Source: Pseudoips prasinana (lineage: Eukaryota > Arthropoda > Insecta > Lepidoptera > Nolidae). Taken from it: 64,000 bases of DNA. The stretch covers positions 15,821,201 through 15,885,200 of the forward strand of contig OX621257.1 of the NCBI GenBank assembly GCA_951640165.1. Reading direction: 5' to 3'. This document shows positions 52,590 to 61,990 of this stretch, one piece after another; within the stretch, counting starts at the first letter, position 1; each line of letters starts with the position of its first letter. The notes beneath the pieces were generated by a model. That model searched no databases. It had not been told where the DNA came from and was given only the letters and a program-made list of their open reading frames with translations. The position numbers were made by a program, and so were the translations under genes.

Positions 52590-52845
52590 TTATACTTGTT
52601 TTGGCGCGATGGAGAAAAATGATGAGAGTGAATTTTTACGATGCGCGCGCACACCGACACCAAAAAATTTAACAGCATGAAGTTAATTCTAGGTGGTATG
52701 ACAGTGAATTTTTGCGATGCGCGCGCAGATGCGCGCATAAAAATAACAGCATGAAGTTAGTTCTAGGTGGTATGAAAATTGATAACCATGTTCAAGTTGT
52801 ATATTAAGAAGTATAACTTCTAACGCGTGTACATAAGTACACACA
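52590..52845. mobile_element. MITE with inverted GAAGTTATACTT ends, short version
   Basis: Starts GAAGTTATACTTGTTTTGGC and ends AAGAAGTATAACTTC, which are inverted, with flanking AACGCGTGTACATAAGTACA. Internal tandem units (AACAGCATGAAGTTA.TTCTAGG and a GCGCGC stretch) occur twice. The longer copy is at 59283-59640. Confidence 0.75.
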
Positions 52846-53355
52846 AGTTTTTTTAAAATATATTAATTAGATATTTTTAATAGTTAATAATGTACTTGAG
52901 CTGCAGAGACTTTTGATGCATTACTTTCGCTCAATAGCCATGTGCACAAAGTCAACTGCAAACATTCTTAAAACACCCTCGATTCATTAAAATTCGATTT
53001 AAATTTTATGATTATACACTTTGTTGTATAAGATTTTTCAAAAAGATTATGTTTTTCTCGTAATTAATAAATTTGTTACCTATATTTCACCCTGTTTTTT
53101 ACGTGTTTTAAAAGTTCACTCTATTTCGACCTGTATTGGGTCGGTAGCTTATACAGGTGAGACTGATGTGATACGATAAAATTGTGTGGCGTCATGCGTC
53201 CGCCTCTTAAGGCCCAGAATTCAGCTCACCGCCATCTCGCTAGCACATTTAGATGATTTACATGTTATGAAATGAATGTAAGCATATTTATACAAATACA
53301 ATTTATACATGTGCGCTGAGTTAATATCCCAAAATATTCAAGCTGAGTTTTCATT
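52846..53355. other. No gene recognised
   Basis: AT-rich unique-looking sequence with no long open frame; nothing further is visible. Confidence 0.35.
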
Positions 53356-53359
53356 TCGT

Positions 53360-53630
53360 GATATGATAATATTCTGGGACATTATTCACGTATGGCCATC
53401 TGATTCCAAACTAAGCAGAGTTTGTAAGGACTATGGAAACCAGATAACTGATATATTACATATACTAGTTACATTTCTTTTGTAAATAGGACATACTTAT
53501 TAGATAATTACATCCAGACTCAGGACAGACAGACATGTTCATGCTCACAAATATCTGTCCTGGGTGAGAATCGAACCCAAATCCTGCGGCATTAAAGGCT
53601 AGCATTTACCAACCACGCCAACAGGCCCGT
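53360..53630 (-). mobile_element. SINE copy, minus strand
   Basis: The minus strand reads GGCCTGTTGGCGTGGTTGGT, GGTTCGATTCTCACCCAGGA, then ACAGATATTTGTGAGCATGA and GTCTGGATGTAATT, and ends at GAATAATGTCCCAGAATATT, matching the SINE at 10090-10313 nearly full length. Confidence 0.8.
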
Positions 53631-53924
53631 CATGCATATTTAACGAATGAGAGACAGTGTGTATGTGACGCGAAGACAGGAGATTATTAATATGTCTATG
53701 ATTACAATGCACTATCGAAGTTAATTCCACACAATATTCGTCTGAAGTTCTATCAGCACCTGTGGCATTCAACTCGCTACGAACATAATATTAATATTAT
53801 ATTTTTCATCCTGCCTAATATAACAATCGTTTATTATCTCTACTAAGATCCAACAAAGCGTTCTACAGGATAATCTGTACTAGTTTTAACAAGGCTACTA
53901 GTAAATTAGATCTGCCGCTGTGTA

Positions 53925-54000
53925 TCCTTCATAGCTTAATGGTAGAGCATAAAAGAAATACCTACATGCGTAAACTGATTCGATTCCCACCAGATTTCGT
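53925..54000 (+). repeat. tRNA-like SINE head fragment
   Basis: TTCATAGCTTAATGGTAGAG resembles a tRNA 5' half and ATTCGATTCCCACC a B box, but the anticodon arm and acceptor stem do not form. It resembles the fragments at 10738 and 37275. Confidence 0.45.
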
Positions 54001-54224
54001 ATTTTTTGTTATTCCAATACTAAACGGGCAAAATAAAGGTTGGAAAGCGTTGCGGGAATTTTGACAGCGCATGGCAGCCATCTTGATAAAGCGATAGCTG
54101 TCAGATTAGGCACGAAAAGGTACCTACATATTTACATAGGTACTTGTAAAATTTCAGCATGGAACGCTACTAGCCTCAACAACGCGTAGAATTGTTAAAA
54201 TTAATTATTTTTTTATTGAATGGG

Positions 54225-54470
54225 GAGTGCTTACCCGGTAATCAGATTTGTGCAAGACGCCCAGGAGGCCTCTGACATGACTTATCGACTATTGTCTAAC
54301 TAAAAACACCAAACGGGACCGACAGTTTAACGTACCCTCCGCAGCACGGAGATGGTCAGAAATTAAACCACTTTAACAATCACCCATCTATGGACTGACC
54401 GCGTGCCTAGGTGCTTAACCTCACGGATCACTTAACAACCGGCGAGTGCAACACGCCATGAGCGCCAAAA
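54225..54470 (+). repeat. Interspersed repeat family, copy 4 of 4
   Basis: AATCACCCATCTATGGACTG, TTAACCTCACGGATCACTTA and CCGGCGAGTGCAACACGCCA follow the order of the copies at 5935 and 43885. Confidence 0.65.
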
Positions 54471-54597
54471 ATTTATTATAAAAATGTTCTATTAGCTGGT
54501 TCATTGCTGTCGCCATTTTTTGGCTTAGGTTAGATGTTATGGATCTCGAAAATATGTGATCCCATTCCAACAGAACGGTGTCACTCAGTGTTGCCAG

Positions 54598-54639
<42 letters not shown>

Positions 54640-54685
54640 GCCAGTAAAAAAGTGTGGCATATATATATATATATATATATATATA
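54598..54685. repeat. TA microsatellite
   Basis: Two TA-rich runs (about 54598-54640 and 54659-54685) separated by 20 bp of unique sequence. Confidence 0.9.
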
Positions 54686-54715
54686 AATCGCGAAGGTCTT
54701 CTTGCGTCTTTACTA

Positions 54716-54955
54716 ACCAACTCCGAACTTACCTGTTCACACCAGCCTGTGCCTTTTGAGCTTACCACGACGAGTGAGGTAAGTTTGTATGTAGGTACAA
54801 ACAGGTAAGCTCAGAGGCTCAGGCTGATGTGGACAGGTAAGTCCGGAGTTGGACAGGTAAGTATGTATCAACATGTAAGCTCAGAGGTACAGGCTGGTGT
54901 GAACAGGTAAGTTCGGAGTTGGACAGGTAAGTATGTAACGGACAGGTAAAAAAAA
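54716..54955. repeat. Array of ACAGGTAAGT-bearing repeats
   Basis: ACAGGTAAG occurs at about 54801, 54834, 54854, 54904 and 54925 within related units (GTTCGGAGTTGGACAGGTAA, CTCAGAGGTACAGGCTGGTG). One unit is present inverted at 54716-54765. Each carries a perfect 5' splice-site consensus. It directly precedes the I-clade retrotransposon. Confidence 0.75.
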
Positions 54956-54959
54956 ATAT

Positions 54960-57610
54960 GAGGGTTGGAAGAAATTTTGTTTCTCCCTCTCTCCATCTTC
55001 CCCGTCTTCCCTTATGTGGAAAAAAATTAAAAGATTTGACGTGGCTGCGTTCCCTGTAATCCATCAATAATTCCTCGGGAGACAGCTAAATCCTTCCTTA
55101 ACAAATTGGCCGCGTCTTATGTTCCTCTGTATGGAGAATGTCCTTCTTTGGGTATAAGTCCTCCCTCCTATGATCCTCTAGATAATCCTTTTTCTCTACC
55201 TGAGCTGGAGGCTGTATTACATAATGTACAGGATTTAGCTCCAGGATTCGATGGTTTTCCCTACTCTTTTTATAAAATGATGGGTCCTCTTGGTCAGCAA
55301 TATCTTTTAGATATAATAAACTTATGTTTCTCTCAGGGATGCGTCCCTAACAACTGGAAGACACAATTAATTATTCCAATTTTAAAACCTGGGAAATCAC
55401 AAAATAACCCAGATCACTATCGTCCTATAGCTCTTTCTCCTGTTATATGTAAAATATTTGAGCACCTAATTAAAAACAGGTTGGAATGTTTCGTGGAAAA
55501 TAGAGGTATTTTAGCGGAATCCCAGTTTGGTTTTCGTAAAGGATTTAGCACAATGGACAGCCTCGCTTGCTTTGTGACCGATGCACGCATTGCCTTTAGT
55601 AAGAATAAATCTCTTCTTGCAGTTTTCTTGGACATTTCAGCTGCTTATGACAGTGTTCTTCTTTCAATACTCAGGACTAAGTTAAGTCAGCTGAGTATCC
55701 CAGTAAGGATGATTCATTGTATCTGCAATCTGCTATCAGGTCGCCTGATCAGCCTACACATTCCTGGGGAAAGGTATGGTCCCAGGTCAGTGTGGCGTGG
55801 ATTACTGCAAGGCTCTGTCTTGAGTCCTTTATTGTACAATATTTATACACGTGACTTACATAGGTCTCTCAACATCAATTGCCAAATTTTGCAATATGCT
55901 GATGATCTTTGTTTGTATGTTACTGATTTGTCCATTGAAGCTGCTAAAGAATCCATGCAGGTTTCTCTAGATTCTTTAAACAACTGGCTTTTCTCCCATG
56001 GTCTCCATTTATCTCCCCAAAAATGCTCATCAGTCATATTTACCCGTAAAAGAGTGATCCCACATGTTCACCTAGAAATTGAGGGATCTCCTATCAGAGT
56101 TGAGGATAAAGTAAAGTTTCTGGGTGTTACTTTAGACTCTAAATTATTTGGCGTTTCACATCTTAATTATATTACTAACAAATGTGAAAAGAATGTAAAT
56201 ATGTTACGTGCACTTGCATTTGTTTGGTGGGGTGCTCACCCTTTCACTCTGAAACTTATCTACAATGCCACAATAAGAAGCTTACTGGATTATGGCACTT
56301 TCTTACTTGAGCCCTGCAGTAAAATCGCGTTGGCTAAATTAGAGTCCATTCAGTCTAAGTCACTCCGTATTGTTCTGGGTTGCATGAAATCCACGCCCAT
56401 TAATGCTTTGCAGGTGGAGAGTGGAGACGCTCCCCTTGTTATTCGTAGACAATATCTTGCTGAAAAATATGTTTTTAAGGCATATTTTCTCAAAAATCAC
56501 AACATATTGTCAAAACTGTCTGAATTAGTTAGTTTATATGATCAGAGTGAGTATTGGAAGCACAAAGCAAGCCCTCTAATTCTAAATTCATTTAAAAAGA
56601 TTAGTATGGTAGAGATGAAATCCTCTATTTACCAGTGCACTAAATTCCCATTGTATGACTTCCCATATGAAATTCTAAATTTTATTCCAAATTTTATTCC
56701 TCACATTGGCATAGATAAACAAACTATTCATGCCAATGATGTTTTCTCTCCTATTGTTTGTGATAAATGGAGAGACTATCATAATTTTTTTACAGATGCT
56801 TCAAAGTTATCTGATGATAGTAAAACAGGTGTTAGTGTATATTATTTAAATTCTCAATTTTTTTTACAGTTTCAGTGTCCCCCAGGGGCTTCTGCTTTTA
56901 CTGGGAAGTGCATAGGTATCCTTGAGGCATCCTATCTCATAAAACTATATCCAAAGCTGTTATTTTCTCAGACTCCAAAAGTGCCTTGGCTGCTATTGTC
57001 AAAAATCCTTTTAAAGATTCCCTTGGCTCTCCTATTATACTGGAAATAAAAAAATGTCTTCATTCTTGCTCTATAAAGAATGTAGAGGTCATATTAGTAT
57101 GGATCCCTGGGCATTCAGGTATAAGAGGTAATGAGTGTGCAGATGCATATGCTAAGGCTGCTATTACCAGCAATTTGGCTGATCCTAAATATTTTTCGGT
57201 GCAGGTGTATGATCTACTTCACCTTCCAAAAACTGATACGCATAAGTCCTGGCAATGCTCTTGGATCGAATCAAGTAAGACCAAGGGCCATTGGTATGCC
57301 TCTATTCAAGCAGAAATACCCTCTAAACCATCCATCTACAAATACAAAAAAGTTCCTAAATTTGCAGAATCCTTCTTGGCCATTGTTGTACCCCTGTCTT
57401 CCTTCATAAAATTAGGATTCGTGACAATTCTTTGTGTGAATGTGGATTAGATGATGGATCCCTAGATAATATTTTTCTTAAATGTCACTTAAATAAACCT
57501 TTCTCATTTGCGAATATTTCTTCTTTAAACGTTCACCATCCTCTGAATGTAGGTCACCTTCTTTCATTATTTCCTTATTTTATTTATGATAAATGCTTTT
57601 ATTAAATTTA
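54960..57610 (+). mobile_element. I-clade-like non-LTR retrotransposon, 5'-truncated
   Basis: The element contains an RT domain and an RNase H domain, a combination characteristic of the I superclade. Coding sequence begins in the linker upstream of RT (about 54960) and ends near 57605. The endonuclease is missing. The two frames 55106-57049 and 56986-57450 are joined by a frameshift at about 56955, and a second frameshift near 57405 precedes a cysteine-rich tail. Confidence 0.8.
55106..57605 (+). pseudogene. RT/RNase H polyprotein with two frameshifts
   Basis: RT motifs: APGFDGFPYSFYK, HYRPIALSPVICKIFEHLI, LAVFLDISAAYDSV (motif A), RGLLQGSVLSPLLYNIY (motif B), ILQYADDLCLYV (catalytic) and VKFLGVTLDSKL. 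RNase H begins at HNFFTDASKLSDDSKTG. The frame then shifts near 56955, after which FSDSKSALAAI and WIPGHSGIRGNECAD complete the RNase H core. A further shift near 57405 leads into CECGLDDG...IFLKC, the gag-knuckle-like tail, ending at 57605. The lesions make it a pseudogene. Confidence 0.85.
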
Positions 57611-58608
57611 TAGCGACTAACATGATAAAATTATGATATTTATGATTATTGTCTTTGTTGATACGTAATTTATGTATTTCTATTCACTAACTCATATTTG
57701 TGTTTGTCTTTTGTTACAGGCTCTAAACTAGTGCCACAAAAATAAAGTATTAATTAGCCTTTGTAGTTTCCCATGAGCAGTCAACAAACACGTGACACTG
57801 GCAGAAATTGCTGAACACATCGGCAGATTGCCACAACACAAAAAAAAAAACTTCACTTAAACTTATGTTATAAGGTGGCTTGAAAGATACATTAGACAAG
57901 GAATTATTAACATCGAGTGGTATTCCTTGATTTGGTTCAAATTCATCTGCTTTATAAGGTTGAAGAAGTTACGGTTTGCCAATTTAAGAATCCTCCTTGC
58001 ACTTCTTTTCATTGTGATTAATATATTATTATAATCACTAACTATAATAATAGACCAAATAAATAACCACTACAATACAATAATTCACTTTGGTGACAAG
58101 CTTGCATCACGGCCGGCACATGTCTTTTTGTTAAAAACTTCGGCACGCGAGCGCGCTGAAGCCCGCCGCCCCGCGCCCCGTTCCATGCGTCCCTCGTGAA
58201 CCCCGAATAGGCCTCTCAGACACCGTACCTAGTGCCGGTTTAAGGATATTTAAGAGACGCAAGATAGTTGTCACGAAAACATGATAAAAACTTGACAAAT
58301 TAAGTACGATATTCAATGGACACGATAAGATCGGTGAACTGAACTCAAAGTATACGTGGTAAATTATACGCTGAACACTAGCGCCCCCCAAATTTCAGTC
58401 TGACGATGGCGGAACTATATTATACGCTAAAAGGCATTCTAGTGATGGAATTACGTCCATGCCAATTTTTCGCCCTTGGATTCTTATGATCATAAGGGAC
58501 CCTTGGGCTAAAAATGAGGGTCGGTCAATCTTGCGTCCGTATACCGGACGCACAAAGTCAGTCGGACGCAGCATCATCGGTAAATAACGCCATGTAGGAC
58601 GCAACATG
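57611..58608. other. No gene; short GC-rich patch
   Basis: Mostly AT-rich. Positions 58136-58205 are a GC-rich island (CGAGCGCGCTGAAGCCCGCC...) in contrast to the surroundings; it could be a transposon fragment or a piece of a host 5' region, and I cannot assign it. Confidence 0.35.
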
Positions 58609-58739
<131 letters not shown>

Positions 58740-58997
58740 GGCAATTCAAATTACGTTTATGTTACTAAACTTGACTTCAAACCTATAAATAGGTAGCACA
58801 TACAAATTATAGTATTCCATTAATATTAAAGGTATCAGGTTTGCATAAGAGATGTATTCAATTCAATCGTTATTCAGATTTTTTTAATACTTTTTAGTTT
58901 TTGAAGTCGGTTTTTTTAAACGAAGTTTTTTTTATTTGTTACTTTTTAGTGTCTATTTATGTGTAGGTCTACGAAAGGTGCCGCGCGATTTAAAAAT

Positions 58998-59280
58998 ATA
59001 GGTTCCAAGATCGAATAGCCAACGATTCTGCTGAGCAGTGGGCTCACAGACTAGGTCTTATTAATGATCTATAAGCCAACAAGTCTGAAGAGCAGAGGGC
59101 CCATAGACTAGGTCTTATTAATGATTGATTAGCCAACGAGTCTGCTAAACAGGGGGCTCATAGACTAGGTCTTATTCATGATTGATTAGTCAACGAGTCT
59201 GCTGAGCAAAGGGCTATTAGACTAGATCTTATTCATGATCGATCCGCCGTCGAGTGTACTGAGCAGAAAGCCCATAGAGT
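58998..59280 (+). repeat. Minisatellite, ~62-bp unit, left part
   Basis: About five diverged units of the pattern AGCCAACGAGTCTGCTGAGC ... CATAGACTAGGTCTTATT(A/C)ATGAT. The array is interrupted at 59281 by a MITE and a retrotransposon and one more unit is seen at about 60571-60630. Confidence 0.8.
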
Positions 59281-59282
59281 TA

Positions 59283-59640
59283 TTGAAGTTATACTTCTTT
59301 TGGCGCGATGGAGAAAAATGATGAGAGTGAATTTTTACGATGCGCGCGCACACCGACACCAAAAAATTTAACAGCATGAAGTTAGTTCTAGGTGGTATGA
59401 GAGTGGCGCGCGCAACGTAAAAATAACAGCATGAAGTTAGTTCTAGGTGGTATGAAAGTGAATTTTGCGCGCGCATCGTAAAAATAACAGCATGAAGTTA
59501 GTTCTAGGTGGTATGAGAGTGAATTTTGCGCGCGCAGATGCGCGCGCATCGTAAAAATAACAGCATGACGTTAGTTCTAGGTGGTATGAAAATTGATAAC
59601 TATGTTCAAGTTGTATATTAAGAAGTATAACTTCTAACGC
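59283..59640. mobile_element. MITE with inverted GAAGTTATACTT ends, long version
   Basis: Same element as 52590-52845, with matching ends (GAAGTTATACTTCTTTTGGC ... AAGAAGTATAACTTC) and right flank AACGCGTGTACATAAGTACA. It has about four internal ~60-bp units (AACAGCATGAAGTTAGTTCT plus GCGCGC) in place of two. Confidence 0.8.
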
Positions 59641-59649
59641 GTGTACATA

Positions 59650-60560
59650 AGTACACACAAGTTTTTTTTTATTATTTTTGTTAAGGTAGGGGGAATGCCT
59701 ATGCATGCCACCCGCAAAAAGTGTCTGCGGATACCCGCGTTCCCGGGGCTCCCCCATCAGGCGGCAAGAGAAATCCACGGCAGGTTAGGTATATTCGGTG
59801 CGAGTCCGACATACCCACCCGTATGTCGGACTCGCACCGAATATACCTAACCTGCCGTGGATTTCTCTTGCCGCCTGATGGGGGAGCCCCGGGAACGCGG
59901 GTATGCCGCTCCGGTGCCCCCCTTTTGCGCCATGTCCCAGATAGTCGAGACATGTTCCCTGGGAGGACTCTGGATTGCCCGCCACTATTGCCGACTGCTG
60001 CCAGTCCGGCACAGCGACTGCGCCACAAACAGATCGCTGTGTTCCCAGAGCTGCTTGCACATGGTGGCAGTAGAGGACACTTCTTATACTGCCACCGCAG
60101 CCTCGAGGGGAGTTGGGCTACCGGCTACCGCCTCCACCCCAACGCCTCCTCCGTCTACGAGCGGGATGGGCTAGTTCCCGATCCCGCTCGGTGGCCTCCT
60201 TCTGGAGCATGACTGCCTCACGGAAGGAGACCACGGCGTCCCATTTGGTGAAGTCACCTGCCAGCTTCGCGTCACGCGACTGCTGGCGGCGATAGATCCC
60301 GTCCGATCTCAGCGATCTCCAGCGTATGCTGGGCCGAGTCCAGGTCGCTTCCGCAACGGTGACAGTGTGTTGTCACTTCTAGGCCGATCCGGCTCAGGTA
60401 CTCACCGAAACACCCGTGTCCTGTGAGTATCTGAGTCAGTATGTAGATGACGTAACCACCCTTCTTTCCGACCCAAGCCTCGAGGTGAGGCAGGATAGCA
60501 CCGACGGCACGTTGGCGCGCGTTCAGGCGCAACCCAAGCCGTGCGCGCCACTGTGCGCAT
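59650..60560 (-). pseudogene. 5'-truncated R1-clade copy, minus strand, rearranged
   Basis: The minus strand carries the last part of the R1 ORF2 (GHGCFGEYLSRIGLEVTTHC and HCHRCGSDLDSAQHTLE) followed by a 3' UTR like that of 45072-51398 and a T-run at 59660-59668 that is its poly(A). A ~45-bp internal deletion follows HTLE. In the 3' UTR, 59731-59814 is an inverted duplicate of 59821-59904, an 84-bp perfect palindrome with a 6-nt loop. Truncated at about 60556 within ORF2. Confidence 0.85.
59731..59904. repeat. 84-bp perfect palindrome with 6-nt loop
   Basis: Arms 59731-59814 and 59821-59904 are exact reverse complements around CCACCC. The sequence is the 3' UTR of the R1 family, so one arm is an inverted extra copy. 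Confidence 0.95.
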
Positions 60561-60570
60561 CTCGTCTAGG

Positions 60571-61200
60571 CTCATAAACTAGGACGTATTGATGATCAAG
60601 TAGACAACGAATCTGCTGGGCCTATATAAAAAATAGCAGCTATTCCGCATCAAACTAAGATTCACGTAAATCGGTTCATAAATCTCAGCGTAAACGGTGT
60701 ACGTACTTAAAGGGTGCGCCGACATGCGCGTCCCAAAACGAACTTATTCACGCGTACTAAACAGACGTACTAAACAGAAAAACCCGAGGGAATATCTACC
60801 AGAGGATGGGCAGCAGCTTCCTTCTGATTACTATGACCATCTTACTGCGATCGCCAACCCGTCTGCCAAGCGTGGCGATTATGGCATATCCCCCCAAGAT
60901 GATTCTTGAGGGAGGCTGGTCCAGCAGTGGACTTATTTAGCTGCAATGATGAAACAGACAATTACATCGTCCACATAAACAAACATTTCCATACAAAAAT
61001 TATCATAAAATGAAAACTACTGCGCCAAACTATATAAAATTTGTATGGGACCAAATGGCAACTATTCCGCATCAAACTAAAAAAGAATCACGTTAATCGG
61101 ATCATAAATCTCCGAGTAATCGGTGTACATACATAAAAAAAAAAATACCGGTCGACTTGAGAACCTCCTCCTTTTGAAGTCGGTTAAAAAGCTAGTGTTG
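60571..61200. repeat. Minisatellite remainder and duplicated interspersed repeat
   Basis: One minisatellite unit lies at about 60571-60630. CTATTCCGCATCAAACTAA is present at 60640 and again at 61060, each followed by ATCACGT(A/T)AATCGG.TCATAAA, flanking an insertion with an RTE-type 3' end (GAGGCTGGTCCAGCAGTGGA at about 60913). The second copy ends with CTCCTTTTGAAGTCGGTTAA. Confidence 0.55.
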
Positions 61201-61344
61201 CGCTCATCTAGCTACGTAGCTAGAACTTAATTCAAAGTAGGTAGGTACGGCACCCGAAAAATGTAAGTTAGGCATACATAAAATAAAAAACGTCATCAAG
61301 TGCAAGTTAGTAATAAGAGTGCGAAATTCTGAAAGTTTTGAATC

Positions 61345-61713
61345 CTTTACAATTACCACCTATTAAGCATTGAATGGTACTTCATTCAATGCTTAATAGG
61401 AGGTAATTATAAAGTATGATGACAATGAGTATGAAGTAGATGTCATTGTAAACGTCTAAACGTTATAGTTTCAGCTATGCATCATCCAAGACCTTAAATT
61501 ATCATGATATCTAAGGTCTTGGACGATCAGGGGTTCAAATGAACCCCTGATTGACCTATCCTGCAAGCACCGTCGTACCAGGAACCTCCTAGATGAAACG
61601 AACGAGATCACACATTACCTACACAGAGTAAAGCAAGTATTAGAAACTCTCGTGACACTTTCACATATTATATCTGACATATTGTGAGTACAATATGTCA
61701 GATATAATATGTG
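61345..61713. repeat. Cluster of four near-perfect palindromes
   Basis: Arms: 61345-61376/61383-61414 (30 of 32 bp, 6-nt loop); about 61485-61496/61512-61523 (12 bp); 61526-61537/61540-61551 (12 bp, 2-nt loop); 61662-61685/61690-61713 (24 bp perfect, 4-nt loop). The arms are unrelated to each other in sequence. Confidence 0.9.
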
Positions 61714-61747
61714 CAAGTTCCGGCTTTCTATAACCGTTCGTAATTCA

Positions 61748-61990
61748 TGTCGTCCGTTGGCGTCGTTGGTAAATGTTTGCCTTTCACGCGGCAGCTTGTT
61801 GCTTCGATTCCCACCCAGGACAGATATTTGTGTGCATGAACATGTCTATTTGTCCTGAGTCTGGGTGTAATTTTCTATATAAGTATGTAAAGAAGTATAT
61901 GTAATATATCAGTTAGCTGGTTTCCATAGAACAAGCTCTACTTAGTTTGGGATTAGATGGCCGTGTGTGTATAATGTCCCGGGATATTTT
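61748..61990 (+). mobile_element. SINE copy
   Basis: GTTGGCGTCGTTGGTAAATG, TTGCTTCGATTCCCACCCAG, GACAGATATTTGTGTGCATG, GGTGTAATTTTCTATATAAG and ATGGCCGTGTGTGTATAATG follow the family order; the end is CCCGGGATATTTTTAT. Confidence 0.8.

Noticed and set aside
53925..54000. Possible tRNA-Gly-like gene
   Set aside because: The 5' half resembles a tRNA but the anticodon and acceptor stems do not pair; more likely a SINE remnant.
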